A stretch of DNA of 64,000 nucleotides, from assembly GCA_900544715.1 (NCBI GenBank), contig UQWL01000006.1, positions 1-64,000 of the forward strand, written 5' to 3'. The DNA comes from an uncultured Oscillospiraceae bacterium (GTDB lineage Bacteria; Bacillota; Clostridia; Oscillospirales; Acutalibacteraceae). Under the pieces are notes generated by a model, which saw only the letters and a list, made by a program, of their open reading frames with translations, made no database searches and had not been told where the DNA came from. Positions 25,291 to 34,608 of this stretch are shown piece by piece. A program made the translations under genes and the position numbers. Within the stretch, counting starts at the first letter, position 1; every line of letters begins with the position of its first letter.

Positions 25291-26073
25291 ATGCAAGATC
25301 AAAGAATTGACGGTGGCAATCCCTTCGATTGGGGGCTTACCAGCACAGATTATGCGAAATATCGGGATATTTATCCGGAATCGCTCTATCAAACGCTTTA
25401 TGAGATGGGTATTGGCAGGCCGGGGCAGCAAATCCTCGATATCGGCACAGGCACAGGCGTTCTGCCCCGCCACATGGCCCGCTATGGCGCCCGTTTCACC
25501 GGGCTGGATCTTTCGGAAGAACAAATCCTCCAGGCCAAGGAATTGACCGAGGCTGCGGGCCTTTCCGCTGATTATCTTGCTGGCGACGCACACGAGCCCC
25601 CGTTTGAAAGCGATACGTTTGACTGCATCACTGCGGCACAATGCTGGCAGTATATGGATTCCGAACGGGCGATCCCCGCCTTTCAGCGCATTTTAAAGCC
25701 CGGAGGGCACTTGGCCGTGATCTACATGGCCTGGCTGCCGGATGAAAACCCGGTCGTCCAGCGCTCCATCGAAACCGTGCGGCTGTTTAACCCGGATTGG
25801 AACGGATATGACCGGCGGCTTCAATATTTTACCCCAAGCTGGTGCAAAGGGGGCATCCATTTGGCGGCGCTCAAAACGCTGGATGCGGCGATCCAATTCA
25901 CCCGGGAAGCCTGGAACGGCCGAATGCGGGCCTGCCGCGGAGTCGGCGCTTCCCTCCCACCCGAGCAGGTGGAGGCCTTCAGCAAGATGCACCGGCAGAT
26001 GCTGGAGGATACCATGCCGGAGCAGTTTACCGTTCTCCACGAGATTTCCATCCTGAATTTTCAGTTTCCATAA
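25291..26073 (+). CDS. Class I SAM-dependent methyltransferase
   Basis: This is a cytosolic methyltransferase of 260 residues. Motif I ILDIGTGTGVLPRHMARYGA-like sequence (about 49-68) binds SAM; motif II is GLDLSEEQI, then AGDAHEPPFESDTFDCITAAQC (split over 97-118). It belongs to the methyltransferase type 11/25 group. The substrate is unknown; a small molecule or lipid is likely. It has a GAGGGGAAG ribosome site and lies 28 bases after dnaC, so it may be co-transcribed. Confidence 0.9.
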   Translation: MQDQRIDGGNPFDWGLTSTDYAKYRDIYPESLYQTLYEMGIGRPGQQILDIGTGTGVLPRHMARYGARFTGLDLSEEQILQAKELTEAAGLSADYLAGDAHEPPFESDTFDCITAAQCWQYMDSERAIPAFQRILKPGGHLAVIYMAWLPDENPVVQRSIETVRLFNPDWNGYDRRLQYFTPSWCKGGIHLAALKTLDAAIQFTREAWNGRMRACRGVGASLPPEQVEAFSKMHRQMLEDTMPEQFTVLHEISILNFQFP

Positions 26074-26139
26074 GTATATTCCCTTGTCTGCGGGCAGGGG
26101 CAGTTTTTTCAATCAGAGGAAAAGGAGCCAACAGAACCT

Positions 26140-28311
26140 ATGGATATCATCGCACAAATCACGTCGGAATTTCATTTGCAGGCCTGGCAGGTAGAGAATG
26201 TCGTCAAGCTCATCGACGAGGGCAATACAATCCCCTTTATCGCACGTTACCGCAAGGAGGCGCATGGCACGCTGGACGACCAGGTGCTGCGCGAAATATC
26301 AGAGCGATTGGAATATCTGCGCAATCTCGATAAACGGCGCGAAGAAGTGCGCGCCTCCATTGAAGGGCAGGAAAAGCTGACGGAGGAAATCGCCGCCGCG
26401 CTGAGCAAGGCGGTTACCCTTGCAGAAATCGAAGATATTTACCGCCCCTTTAAGCCAAAGCGCCGCACACGTGCTTCCATTGCCCGGGAGAAGGGGCTAG
26501 AGCCGCTGGCCCAGGTGCTTTACGAGCAGCGCCCTGATTCCGGAGAGCCGCTCGCCCTGGCGCTGGCTTTCCTCGACCCGGAAAAGGGCGTGGAAACGGC
26601 AGAAGAGGCCCTCAAGGGCGCGCTCGACATCATTGCGGAAAATCTTTCAGACGATGCGACGATCCGCCGCAGGCTCCGCAACCTCTTTACCGTATGCGGC
26701 ACGGTGCGCTCCAAGGCCGCCAAAGAGGAAGACAGCGTCTATGCGCCTTATTATGACTTCAGCGCACCAGTCGAAAAAATTGCGGGCTATCAGGTGCTGG
26801 CAATCGACCGGGGCGAGCGCGAAGGTTTTTTAAAGGTCTCGGTCACCCTAGACCGCCCGCGCGCCATCAAGGTGATCTCCAGCGTCTCTCTGAAAAACAC
26901 CGGGTCGCCCTGCACTCCCGCCGTCCTGGAGGCTGGGGAGGACGCTTATGACCGGCTGATCGAGCCGTCGATTGAACGGGAAATCCGCTCGGCGCTCACG
27001 GAACGCGCGGCTGTGGCCGCAATCAAGGTGTTTTCCACCAACCTGCGCCAGCTGCTGCTCCAGCCGCCCGTGAAAGGCAAGGTTGCCCTGGGATTGGACC
27101 CCGGCTACCGGACGGGCTGCAAGGTCGCCGTTGTGGATGCGACGGGCCGCGTGCTGGATACAGGGGTCATCTATATCACGCACAGCGAAGCGCAGAAGGA
27201 GCAGGCAAAAACGACTCTCCGCCGCATGATCGAAACGCATGGCGTGGAGATCATCGCCATCGGAAACGGAACCGCCTCCAAGGAGACGGAAATTTTTACA
27301 GCCGAACTTATCAAGGCCATCAACCGGAACGTCTCTTACATGGTCGTCAGCGAGGCGGGCGCGTCCGTCTATTCCGCCTCAAAGCTCGCCGCGGAGGAGT
27401 TCCCGCAGTTCGACGTTTCCCTGCGCAGCGCGGTTTCCATCGCGCGCAGGCTGCAGGATCCACTCGCGGAGCTGGTGAAAATTGATCCAAAGGCCATCGG
27501 CGTGGGCCAATATCAACACGATATGCCGAAAAAGGAGCTCGACAACGCGCTGGGCGGCGTGGTGGAGGATTGCGTCAATGCCGTAGGCGTCGATCTGAAT
27601 ACCGCATCCCCCTCCCTGCTCGCGCGCGTCTCAGGCGTGAACAGCACCGTCGCGAAAAATATCGTCGCTTACCGGGAGGAAAACGGCGCCTATCCCTCCC
27701 GCGCCGCTATCAAAAAAGTGCCGAAGCTCGGCGCAAAGGCGTTTGAGCAGTGCGCGGGCTTCCTGCGCGTGCCGGAAAGCAAAAACGTGCTCGATCATAC
27801 TGGCGTGCATCCAGAGAGCTACGAGGCCGCCAAAGCCTTGCTGGAGCTGTGCGGCTATTCTCTGGCGGAGGTCTCCTCCGGCGCGATCGGGGCCCTGCAG
27901 GAACGCATAGAGGCCCTCGGCGGCGAGGAGGAAGCCGCCCGGCGGCTGGGAACAGGCGTACCGACGCTGCGCGATATCGTCAAGGAGCTCCTGCGCCCAG
28001 GCCGCGACCCGCGCGATGAGCTTCCGCCGCCGCTGCTGCGCACAGATATCATGGATATGAAGGATTTAAAGCCCGGTATGGAATTACAGGGCACCGTCCG
28101 CAATGTGATCGATTTCGGCGCATTCGTCGATATCGGCGTCCACCAGGACGGGTTGGTCCATATCTCCCAAATTGCCAACCGCAGGCTGAATCATCCCTCC
28201 GAGGTGCTCAAGGTAGGCGATATCGTCACCGTATGGGTACTCAGCGTCGATGTGGCGAAGAAACGCATTTCCCTGACGATGAAAAAGCCGGCCCAACAGA
28301 CGGCCGGTTGA
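26140..28311 (+). CDS. tex: Tex family transcription accessory / RNA-binding protein
   Basis: Tex is a nucleic-acid-binding protein of 723 residues thought to act in transcription or RNA turnover. The N-terminal Tex helical domain (1-190) contains FIARYRKEAHGTLDD. The YqgF-like RNase H fold (about 315-450) contains LGLDPGYRTGCKVAVVDATG and AIGNGTASKETE. Helix-hairpin-helix repeats (about 485-565) and a C-terminal S1 domain (about 645-715; GTVRNVIDFGAFVDIGVHQDGLVHIS, split) follow. All domains are in normal order and length. It ends in a GC-rich inverted repeat overlapping the stop. Confidence 0.96.
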   Translation: MDIIAQITSEFHLQAWQVENVVKLIDEGNTIPFIARYRKEAHGTLDDQVLREISERLEYLRNLDKRREEVRASIEGQEKLTEEIAAALSKAVTLAEIEDIYRPFKPKRRTRASIAREKGLEPLAQVLYEQRPDSGEPLALALAFLDPEKGVETAEEALKGALDIIAENLSDDATIRRRLRNLFTVCGTVRSKAAKEEDSVYAPYYDFSAPVEKIAGYQVLAIDRGEREGFLKVSVTLDRPRAIKVISSVSLKNTGSPCTPAVLEAGEDAYDRLIEPSIEREIRSALTERAAVAAIKVFSTNLRQLLLQPPVKGKVALGLDPGYRTGCKVAVVDATGRVLDTGVIYITHSEAQKEQAKTTLRRMIETHGVEIIAIGNGTASKETEIFTAELIKAINRNVSYMVVSEAGASVYSASKLAAEEFPQFDVSLRSAVSIARRLQDPLAELVKIDPKAIGVGQYQHDMPKKELDNALGGVVEDCVNAVGVDLNTASPSLLARVSGVNSTVAKNIVAYREENGAYPSRAAIKKVPKLGAKAFEQCAGFLRVPESKNVLDHTGVHPESYEAAKALLELCGYSLAEVSSGAIGALQERIEALGGEEEAARRLGTGVPTLRDIVKELLRPGRDPRDELPPPLLRTDIMDMKDLKPGMELQGTVRNVIDFGAFVDIGVHQDGLVHISQIANRRLNHPSEVLKVGDIVTVWVLSVDVAKKRISLTMKKPAQQTAG

Positions 28312-28320
28312 CCGTTCGCC

Positions 28321-28349
28321 TTGACCCTGCGGGTTCGAAGACGTATAAT
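28321..28349 (+). promoter_or_regulatory. Promoter of the PPC-domain gene
   Basis: TTGACC (28321-28326), 17 bases, TATAAT (28344-28349), starting 10 bases after the tex stop codon. Confidence 0.8.
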
Positions 28350-28381
28350 GGAAACAAAGAGAGAAAAAGGGGGATGCTCTG

Positions 28382-28807
28382 ATGGAATACCGTAAAATTG
28401 GGGATACCATTGTGCTCTGCCTGGTGCGGGGCGAGGAAGTGCTCGCCTCCATCCGCGCGGTATGCAATGCGGAGCAGGTGCGCCTGGCGGAGATTTCCGC
28501 GCTGGGCGCGGCAGACCATGCGGAAATTGGCGTTTACCAGCTGGCCGAACGGCGCTTTTTGCCCCGCACGCTGGAGGGGGAGATGGAAATCTGCGCGCTG
28601 ACAGGCAACGTAACGCGGTGCGGTGATGAGCTTTACCTCCACCTGCATGGCTCCCTTGCCGATGCCGAGGGCAGGGTATACGGCGGGCATGTCAACGAAA
28701 TCCGGATCAGCGCAACGGCCGAAATCTTTATCCGCCTGCTCCCCGGCGAGATCAACCGCCGTCGGGACGGGGAACTCGGCATTTTTTTGATGGATTTCAA
28801 TACTTAA
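28382..28807 (+). CDS. PPC/DUF296-domain DNA-binding-like protein
   Basis: This small protein of 141 residues has the PPC (DUF296) fold: an opening YRKIGDTIVLCLVRGEEVLASI strand-helix pattern, then the ISALGAADHAEIGVY segment and LHLHGSLADAEGRVYGGHV, which carries the conserved histidines. Bacterial members are trimeric, and some are called DNA-binding, but their function is not settled. It has its own promoter and a ribosome site (AAAGGGGG). It ends 80 bases before the YhaM-like gene and may be co-transcribed with it. Confidence 0.88.
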   Translation: MEYRKIGDTIVLCLVRGEEVLASIRAVCNAEQVRLAEISALGAADHAEIGVYQLAERRFLPRTLEGEMEICALTGNVTRCGDELYLHLHGSLADAEGRVYGGHVNEIRISATAEIFIRLLPGEINRRRDGELGIFLMDFNT

Positions 28808-28887
28808 TGGCGAAAATGCCTCAACAGTGCAGCCGCTGTTTTCAGCTTTCAGAACCGCTCAGCTTCTACCAAAAGGAAGGCAACTTT

Positions 28888-29892
28888 ATGAATTTTACAA
28901 CCAATGAGAAAACCGGTGTTTCCGAGGGCTTTTGCCTGATTAAAACCTGCGACAAAAAACAAACAGCGCGTGGCGTGCCCTACCTCGACCTGGTGCTGAC
29001 CGACCAATCCGGCGAGATTTCCGCCAAGCTCTGGGATTATAAGGAGGAAGCGCAGGGCTCCTTTGCCGCAAACGACCTTGTCAAGGTGCGTGGTCGGATC
29101 GACGTTTACAATGGCGCGGATCAGCTGCGCATCGACCGGATTCGCCAGGTCGTCCCCTCCGACAATGTCGAGATGAGCGATTATGTGCCGAGCGCGGCAT
29201 ACGACGGCGCATGGATGCTCTCAGAAATCCGCTCGCTGGTCGCCGCTTTTGAAAATGCTGATTTAAAGGGGCTCGTCACAGAGCTGCTCAATGAATATGA
29301 AGAACAGCTGCTCTATTGGCCGGCCGCCTTTAAGCTGCACCACGCGATCCGGGGAGGATTGCTGTGCCATACGCTTTCCATCGTGCGGCTCGCACAGGGC
29401 GTGTGTACCGTATACCCATTTATCGACCAGGAGCTCCTGCTCTCCGGCGCGATCCTGCATGATATTGCAAAAATTGAGGAGTTTACCGTCAGCAGCACCG
29501 GCATTGCCAGTGGATACACCGCGCAGGGAATGCTGATCGGGCACCTAGCCTCCGGTGCGATGGCGGTTGACCGCGCGGCACGCAGGCTCGGCACGCCGCA
29601 GGAAACCGCGATGCTGGTGGAGCATATGCTCCTCTCCCACCATGGGGATCCGGAATTTGGGGCCGCTGTGCGGCCGATGTTCCTGGAGGCGGAGCTGCTC
29701 TCCGAGCTTGACCTGATGGACGCGCGCATCTATGAAATGGCGCAGGCCGTCCAGACGACGCAGCCAAACGGCTTCTCCCCGCGCCAATGGGCGCTGGAGA
29801 ACCGCAAGCTCTATAATCATGCCCGGCGGGAGGTCGCGCCCCGCGCCGTGCTAAAGGCGCCCGGAAATGGCGAGGGCCACAGCGAAGGCTGA
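28888..29892 (+). CDS. yhaM: 3'-5' exoribonuclease, YhaM family (OB-fold plus HD domain)
   Basis: This is a metal-dependent 3'-5' exonuclease acting on RNA and single-stranded DNA. The OB-fold (about 15-95; TARGVPYLDLVLTDQSGEI) is followed by an HD phosphohydrolase domain: H at HHAIRGGLLCHTL (about 150-162), H191-D192 in ILHDIAKIEE, and LLSHHG (about 249-254). Length 334 fits YhaM. ATG 28888 has an AAAGGAAGG site; the longer frame from 28807 lacks one. The terminator is at 30009. Confidence 0.9.
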   Translation: MNFTTNEKTGVSEGFCLIKTCDKKQTARGVPYLDLVLTDQSGEISAKLWDYKEEAQGSFAANDLVKVRGRIDVYNGADQLRIDRIRQVVPSDNVEMSDYVPSAAYDGAWMLSEIRSLVAAFENADLKGLVTELLNEYEEQLLYWPAAFKLHHAIRGGLLCHTLSIVRLAQGVCTVYPFIDQELLLSGAILHDIAKIEEFTVSSTGIASGYTAQGMLIGHLASGAMAVDRAARRLGTPQETAMLVEHMLLSHHGDPEFGAAVRPMFLEAELLSELDLMDARIYEMAQAVQTTQPNGFSPRQWALENRKLYNHARREVAPRAVLKAPGNGEGHSEG

Positions 29893-29899
29893 TGCGGCC

Positions 29900-30067
29900 A
29901 TGAGTGGCAAAAGGTACTCCGTTCTCATTGGCGCGGTCTGTTTATTCGCGCTTTTTTCCTTGCTACTGTTTGGTCAGTTCGGCAAAATGAAATGGTTTTA
30001 TCAATCAGAAAACCGGCGGATTGGCGAGAGGCCAGTCAGCCGGTTTTTCGTTTCCATCTGTTTTTGA
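29900..30067 (+). CDS. Possible small single-helix membrane protein (doubtful)
   Basis: A 55-codon frame starts 7 bases after yhaM and encodes one strong membrane segment (YSVLIGAVCLFALFSLLLFG) near its N-terminus. A GAAGG lies about 10 bases upstream. Against it: the last third runs through the intrinsic terminator at 30009-30048, and no conservation can be checked. It may be a real small protein or chance. Confidence 0.3.
   Translation: MSGKRYSVLIGAVCLFALFSLLLFGQFGKMKWFYQSENRRIGERPVSRFFVSICF
30009..30048. terminator. Terminator between convergent yhaM and vanZ-like genes
   Basis: AAAACCGGC (30009-30017) pairs with GCCGGTTTT (30039-30047), with an inner TGGC/GCCA pairing. Outer A and T runs make it usable from both strands. 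Confidence 0.75.
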
Positions 30068-30072
30068 TTGTT

Positions 30073-30531
30073 TCAGCGGGTGCGGTGCTCACAAAGCTTC
30101 TTCCACAAAAACGCCACCAAAAGGCAGAACACAATGCCTGCCAGCGCCCCGGTCGCATCGACGCACACATCAAAAAAGCGGCACGCCCTGCCGGGGATAA
30201 AAATTTGGTGCAGCTCATCCGTCACCGCATAGAGAACCGCCAGCCCCCAGGCAAGAAAAGGCCGGCCTCGCCCATAGGTGCGGTACAGCGCATGAAACAG
30301 CAGCGCCGTAAGCAGCGCAAATTCTGCCGCATGCGCCAGCTTGCGGATCACCGCGGAGGGGATCAGCAACCCAACCAGATCAAAAATTCTGGAAAGCACG
30401 CCGTCGCTAAGCGACTGGGACTGCACGCCGGGCTGTTGGGAAAAAGAAAAAATCAGCGCCATACAGGCCGCCACGAAAGCCCAGGATAGCGTGCAGAGAA
30501 AAACCTGCCTTTTGGATTGAAACCGTGTCAT
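30073..30531 (-). CDS. VanZ-like family membrane protein
   Basis: This 152-residue membrane protein has about four helices and the VanZ/phosphotransbutyrylase-like pattern: IFSFSQQPG after helix 1, KLAHAAEFALLTALLF, and DELHQIFIPGRACRFFDVCVDATGA (split), the most conserved part. VanZ gives low-level teicoplanin resistance in enterococci; for most homologues the role is unknown. Its ATG (30531) overlaps the stop of the upstream substrate-binding protein gene (ATGA), so translation is coupled. Confidence 0.88.
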   Translation of the reverse strand: MTRFQSKRQVFLCTLSWAFVAACMALIFSFSQQPGVQSQSLSDGVLSRIFDLVGLLIPSAVIRKLAHAAEFALLTALLFHALYRTYGRGRPFLAWGLAVLYAVTDELHQIFIPGRACRFFDVCVDATGALAGIVFCLLVAFLWKKLCEHRTR

Positions 30532-32183
30532 GAATCCAGCCGCTCCCCTTTCAGAAAGCTCACCGTGCCGTTCAGCGTATGATAAGCGATTCCGGACACA
30601 TTCTGTGCCCTCGCAAAGAAACTGCTCTCCGCATACAGCGGGTAGACCAGGGCGTTTTGGATCAAGTGCGTTTCCGCCTGCTTGCACAGCTGGATGAGCT
30701 GCTCGGAAGCAGCCGTATTCATCGAAGAGATGATCTTATTATAGGCCTCTGAGCTATAGTTGAGCAGGTTCCCGCTCGCAGAGGAGGCAAACTGGGAAAG
30801 AAACTCGACCGCTGAAGAGCCGGATGCCGTCACGGGGGCAAAGGCAATTTCGTAGTTCCCTCTTTCCACACGGGCGCGCAATTCTGCCCGATCCACCGCC
30901 TCCAAGCGGAGAATCAGCGTGATGCCCAGCGCACCCTGCCAGGTTTGTATGAGCTTGCGGATCATATCGGCATGCTCCTGCGCACAGAGGATGGTCAGCG
31001 TCGCGCTTTTTTGGCCAAGCGCATCAAGCCCGCTCTCCCAGCGATTGCGCGCCTCATCCGCATTGTAGGCTAGCCGGCCGATCGCGCCCGCTCCCTTCCG
31101 GTAGCTCGTGCTGCCCAGCATACAGGATGCCGGCACAAACCCCTGCGCCTCGGCTGTCAGGCCGGAGGCAGGCTCCAGCGCGGCGCGGTTTAGTCCCTGG
31201 CAGAGCGCGATGCGCAGGTTTCCATTTTTCAGCAAGGCATTCCCCGCATTGAAACAGATGGACCAGGTGATATTGGGGATCTCCTGCATCGCAATACCGG
31301 AGCGTTCCTCCAGGGCGGCAGCCTGGCCCTGCGCCAGCAGGGCGGCGTCATACCGCCCTTCCAACAGCTTATCGAGGCGGGATTGCCCGTCCGTATTGAT
31401 ATAGAGGCTGACACTGGCTGGCGACACGGCCGTTTCGCCCCGGTAATCCGGATTCTTTTTCAGCAGTAGGGATTTTTTATGGTTCCATTTTGAAAGATAG
31501 AAGGGCCCATTGCAAATCAGATACTTCCGCTCCAAACCATAGCGGCCCGATGTCGCCTGAAAAAACGCCTCATCGCAAGGCATGCTCATGGGGAGCGTCA
31601 GCGCATAGAGAAACGCGCTGTCCGCGCGGGCCAGCCGGATCTCCAGCGTATTGGCGTCTACCACCCGCACGCCGAGCTGATCGGAGCGGGCCGTTCCGCG
31701 ATGAACCGCCTGCGCATTTTCAATTGCATACAGCGCCTTGGCGGAGGCCATACCCGTTTCCGGCAGCAACGCCCGCTTGAAGCCGAATGCAAAATCCTCC
31801 GCATTGAGCGTGGTGTCGATCGTTTTGCCCTTCCCAAGCAGCTCTTCCAGCTCGTCAGAGTCAGCAATGTGCCACTTCATCCCCTCACGCAAATGGAAGA
31901 TGTAGGTGCGCCCGTCCGCCGACACATCCCACCGCTGGGCGGCCCCGGGCACGATTTTGCCCGATTCATCCAGGCGGACAAGCCCCTCAAAGCAATTGCC
32001 CGTGACAAGCTTGGCCGTATCGTCCGCAGCAATCTGCGGGTCAAGGCAGACCGGCTCGCCGTCAATTGGGTAGGCAAGGTCTTTATCCACTCCGGTTTTT
32101 TTGGAGCAACCGGCGAGCGCGGGCAACAAAAGCGCAGCGGAAAGCACCAGCGCAAGGAACCGGGTATGCATTGTTTTCTTCAC
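30528..32183 (-). CDS. Oligopeptide ABC transporter substrate-binding lipoprotein (family 5), orphan
   Basis: This is a secreted lipoprotein that captures peptides for import. The signal peptide ends in the lipobox LAGC. The mature protein has the SBP_bac_5/OppA pattern: EPVCLDPQIA, FEGLVRLDESGKIVPGAAQRW (split), YIFHLREGMKW, then YLICNGPFYLSKWNHK and a C-terminal PLYAESSFFA. I chose GTG 32183, which has GGAAAG seven bases upstream; ATG 32216 is an alternative. No permease or ATPase genes are adjacent, so it must share a transporter encoded elsewhere. It is followed, with overlap, by a VanZ-like gene. Confidence 0.88.
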   Translation of the reverse strand: MKKTMHTRFLALVLSAALLLPALAGCSKKTGVDKDLAYPIDGEPVCLDPQIAADDTAKLVTGNCFEGLVRLDESGKIVPGAAQRWDVSADGRTYIFHLREGMKWHIADSDELEELLGKGKTIDTTLNAEDFAFGFKRALLPETGMASAKALYAIENAQAVHRGTARSDQLGVRVVDANTLEIRLARADSAFLYALTLPMSMPCDEAFFQATSGRYGLERKYLICNGPFYLSKWNHKKSLLLKKNPDYRGETAVSPASVSLYINTDGQSRLDKLLEGRYDAALLAQGQAAALEERSGIAMQEIPNITWSICFNAGNALLKNGNLRIALCQGLNRAALEPASGLTAEAQGFVPASCMLGSTSYRKGAGAIGRLAYNADEARNRWESGLDALGQKSATLTILCAQEHADMIRKLIQTWQGALGITLILRLEAVDRAELRARVERGNYEIAFAPVTASGSSAVEFLSQFASSASGNLLNYSSEAYNKIISSMNTAASEQLIQLCKQAETHLIQNALVYPLYAESSFFARAQNVSGIAYHTLNGTVSFLKGERLDS

Positions 32184-32275
32184 GCTTTTTCTTTCCTTTC
32201 CTGTGTTTTTTCTCATCTTAGCATTCCGCCCCGGGGGATACAAGGCAGTATTTGTAAACAATTTCACCCAGTTAC

Positions 32276-33175
32276 TCAGCAAGCGCTCAGCTTCGCCTGT
32301 AACTCCTCTGGATAGGCCGGAAGCGCCCCGCTGGATGCAGCCACAAAATCCGAAAGGATCGCGCCACGCCGGGCGCTGCGGAATACATCCCACCCTGCGA
32401 GCAGCCCACTGATCAAACCCGCGCTGAACGCATCCCCCGCGCCCACGGTATCCACCGCCTTGGATACGCATTCATTGATCTCCCGCACCGCCTCACGGGA
32501 ATAGGCCGTGCAGCCGCGCGGCCCCTTGGTGACCAACACGCAGCGCAGCCCGTGATACTGTACAAAAAGGGCGCGGATCAGCTCCGTCTCTTCTTCTCCT
32601 GTACCCAAAAGAGTGCCGAAGCGCTGCGCCTCCTCCTCATTGAGCTTAAGGATCGTTGCATACCGGAGGGATTGCTCCACCATCTCACGGGGACAAAAAT
32701 CGCGGCGGATATTCACATCAAAAAACACATCCGGAAACACGCACTCCTCCAAAATACGAAAAAGCGTTTCACGGGATTGCTCCGCCATCTGCACCATGGA
32801 GCCAAAATAAAAGAGGGAAAAGCCCTCATCCCGGAGGGAGGCAAGCGCCGCTTCATCCCCTTCAATATGCTGGTAGCTGACCCCTTCGGGGAATGAATAG
32901 CTCGGGATCCCCCGGCCGTCCAGCCGGACGAGCGCCGTCCCGGTTGGATATCGGGTGTCTGTTTCCACATAATTGGGCCTTACCCCTAAGCGGGCGATCT
33001 CCTGCAACGCCCGGCGCCCCAGTTCATCCGCGCCGACCTTGCTGTAGAGAAATGCCTGCGTACCGAGCCGTGCCAAATGCCCCGCCAAATTAAAGGGGGC
33101 TCCACCAATTTTTTCTTCTCCATCAATGACATCCCAGAGGATCTCCCCATAGGAAAGCACTTTTTTCATCGCCAT
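32276..33175 (-). CDS. PfkB-family carbohydrate kinase (fructokinase-like)
   Basis: This kinase phosphorylates a sugar or nucleoside in the cytoplasm. It begins LSYGEILWDVI, followed by GGAPFNLAGHLARLG, which is typical of fructokinases. The C-terminal signature DTVGAGDAFSAGL holds the catalytic Asp and the anion hole. It is about 300 residues. Starts at 33184 (ATGA overlap with the upstream peptidase), 33175 and 33169 are all possible; 33175 is a compromise. It is the third gene in a minus-strand set after the SGNH hydrolase and M20 peptidase. Confidence 0.9.
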   Translation of the reverse strand: MAMKKVLSYGEILWDVIDGEEKIGGAPFNLAGHLARLGTQAFLYSKVGADELGRRALQEIARLGVRPNYVETDTRYPTGTALVRLDGRGIPSYSFPEGVSYQHIEGDEAALASLRDEGFSLFYFGSMVQMAEQSRETLFRILEECVFPDVFFDVNIRRDFCPREMVEQSLRYATILKLNEEEAQRFGTLLGTGEEETELIRALFVQYHGLRCVLVTKGPRGCTAYSREAVREINECVSKAVDTVGAGDAFSAGLISGLLAGWDVFRSARRGAILSDFVAASSGALPAYPEELQAKLSAC

Positions 33176-33180
33176 TCGCC

Positions 33181-34593
33181 TCATTCCCCACACAGTGCAA
33201 GCACTGCATGCGCAATGATCTTTGCATTGCGCAGCAAATTTTCCTCTGTGATGAATTCATCCGCGCCATGCATATGATTATCCTCCCCCGGGAACATCGC
33301 GCCAAAGGCAACCCCGCCCGGGATGCCGTGCACATAGGTGCCTCCGCCGATTGCCGTGCAATAGCCCGGCAATCTGGTCTGTTGCGTATATACCTTGAGC
33401 AGCGTTTGCACAAACGGGCTCTCCTCCGCCACCTTGTGCGGCTCGGAGCCCATTGTTTGGTGAAGATTGAAGCCGTGTGCGGCAAGCGCCTGAGAAAGCT
33501 TCCCGGTCACCCCCGAGAGCGTTTCGCACAGCGGGAAGCGGATATCCACCATGCCCTCCAACGCCCCATCCCTGCACTGTAAAACACTGAAGGCGAGCGT
33601 CAGCGCTCCGCTTTCCGCCTCCTGGCATGCAAGGCCGGCAGAGCGCCCGTCCGTTTCCCCATGGGGGAAAAGCAGCGCAAGCTCCTCCAAAAGCGGCAAT
33701 AATCCATCTTCCTCCAGGCCAGGGAGGATGCAGAGCAGCCGAATCAGGCCGGTCAGCGCATTTTCCCCCTGCTCCGGGGTAGAGGCATGCGCCCCGTGCC
33801 CCTCAGCCAGCAAAACAAGCCCATCTCGTTCCTCCCGGAAGGTGATGGTAATCCCTTTGGGCAACGCTTGGGCCGCCCGTTTTGCCTCCTCAAGCGAAAC
33901 GCCGGAGAAACAGGCTTCCGCCTGGCTGGGAACGGCATTCGCCGCTTTGCCCGCGCGTAGCCAGAGAATGCGCCGCGCCCCTTCCTGCCGGTAAGCGGCG
34001 CAGAAACTCGCCCGCAGCATCCCTTTTTCAATATTGATGATTGGATAATCGCCGTCCGGTGTGAAGAGCATCGGCGGCATTTTTTGGGTTGCCCGGTAGA
34101 GCGCAAGGTCAGAAGAGCCGTTTTCCTCATCGCTCCCCAGCAGCAGGCGCACCGGTGCGGCCAGCGGTATTTGCAGGGCGCGGATCGCACCGAGGGCAAA
34201 CAGCGCCGCCACGGCCGGCCCCTTATCATCAATCGTGCCACGGCCATAGAGCTTCCCCTCCCGGCGGGTAAGCGCATAGGGCGGCACAGTCCATCCCGTT
34301 CCCTCCGGCACCACATCCAGGTGGCAGAGGATTCCAAGCCCCGGCTCCGCCCCCTCCCCGAGATCGGCCTCCAGCATAACGCCATCCACCAGGCGCGTGC
34401 AAAGCCCCAGCACCTGTGCCAGCCGCATGCCTTCCCGCAGAGCGGCGGCCGGCCCTTTGCCATAAGGCGCGCCCTCCTCCGCCTGCGTGCGATAGCTCGG
34501 AATTTCCACCAGGGCGGCAAGCGCCCGTTGCATCGCCTCCATCTGGCGCTCCAAATAAGCGTCGATGCTTTTCATGTTTTCCTTTTCTATCAC
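33181..34593 (-). CDS. M20 family dipeptidase (PepV/Sapep-like)
   Basis: This is a zinc-dependent dipeptidase of 470 residues. The metal ligands are visible in family motifs: H in GILCHLDVVPEG, the bridging D in TIDDKGPAVAAL, the E-E pair in GSDEENGSSD, D in TPDGDYP, and a late His in GGGTYVHGIPGG. The middle lid domain (about 180-370) is present. The start is GTG 34593 with GGAGA eight bases upstream. It is probably transcribed with the SGNH hydrolase (15 bases upstream) and the kinase downstream. Peptidase plus an oligopeptide-binding protein downstream suggests peptide use. Confidence 0.92.
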   Translation of the reverse strand: MIEKENMKSIDAYLERQMEAMQRALAALVEIPSYRTQAEEGAPYGKGPAAALREGMRLAQVLGLCTRLVDGVMLEADLGEGAEPGLGILCHLDVVPEGTGWTVPPYALTRREGKLYGRGTIDDKGPAVAALFALGAIRALQIPLAAPVRLLLGSDEENGSSDLALYRATQKMPPMLFTPDGDYPIINIEKGMLRASFCAAYRQEGARRILWLRAGKAANAVPSQAEACFSGVSLEEAKRAAQALPKGITITFREERDGLVLLAEGHGAHASTPEQGENALTGLIRLLCILPGLEEDGLLPLLEELALLFPHGETDGRSAGLACQEAESGALTLAFSVLQCRDGALEGMVDIRFPLCETLSGVTGKLSQALAAHGFNLHQTMGSEPHKVAEESPFVQTLLKVYTQQTRLPGYCTAIGGGTYVHGIPGGVAFGAMFPGEDNHMHGADEFITEENLLRNAKIIAHAVLALCGE

Positions 34594-34608
34594 AACGCTC
34601 GTCTCCTT

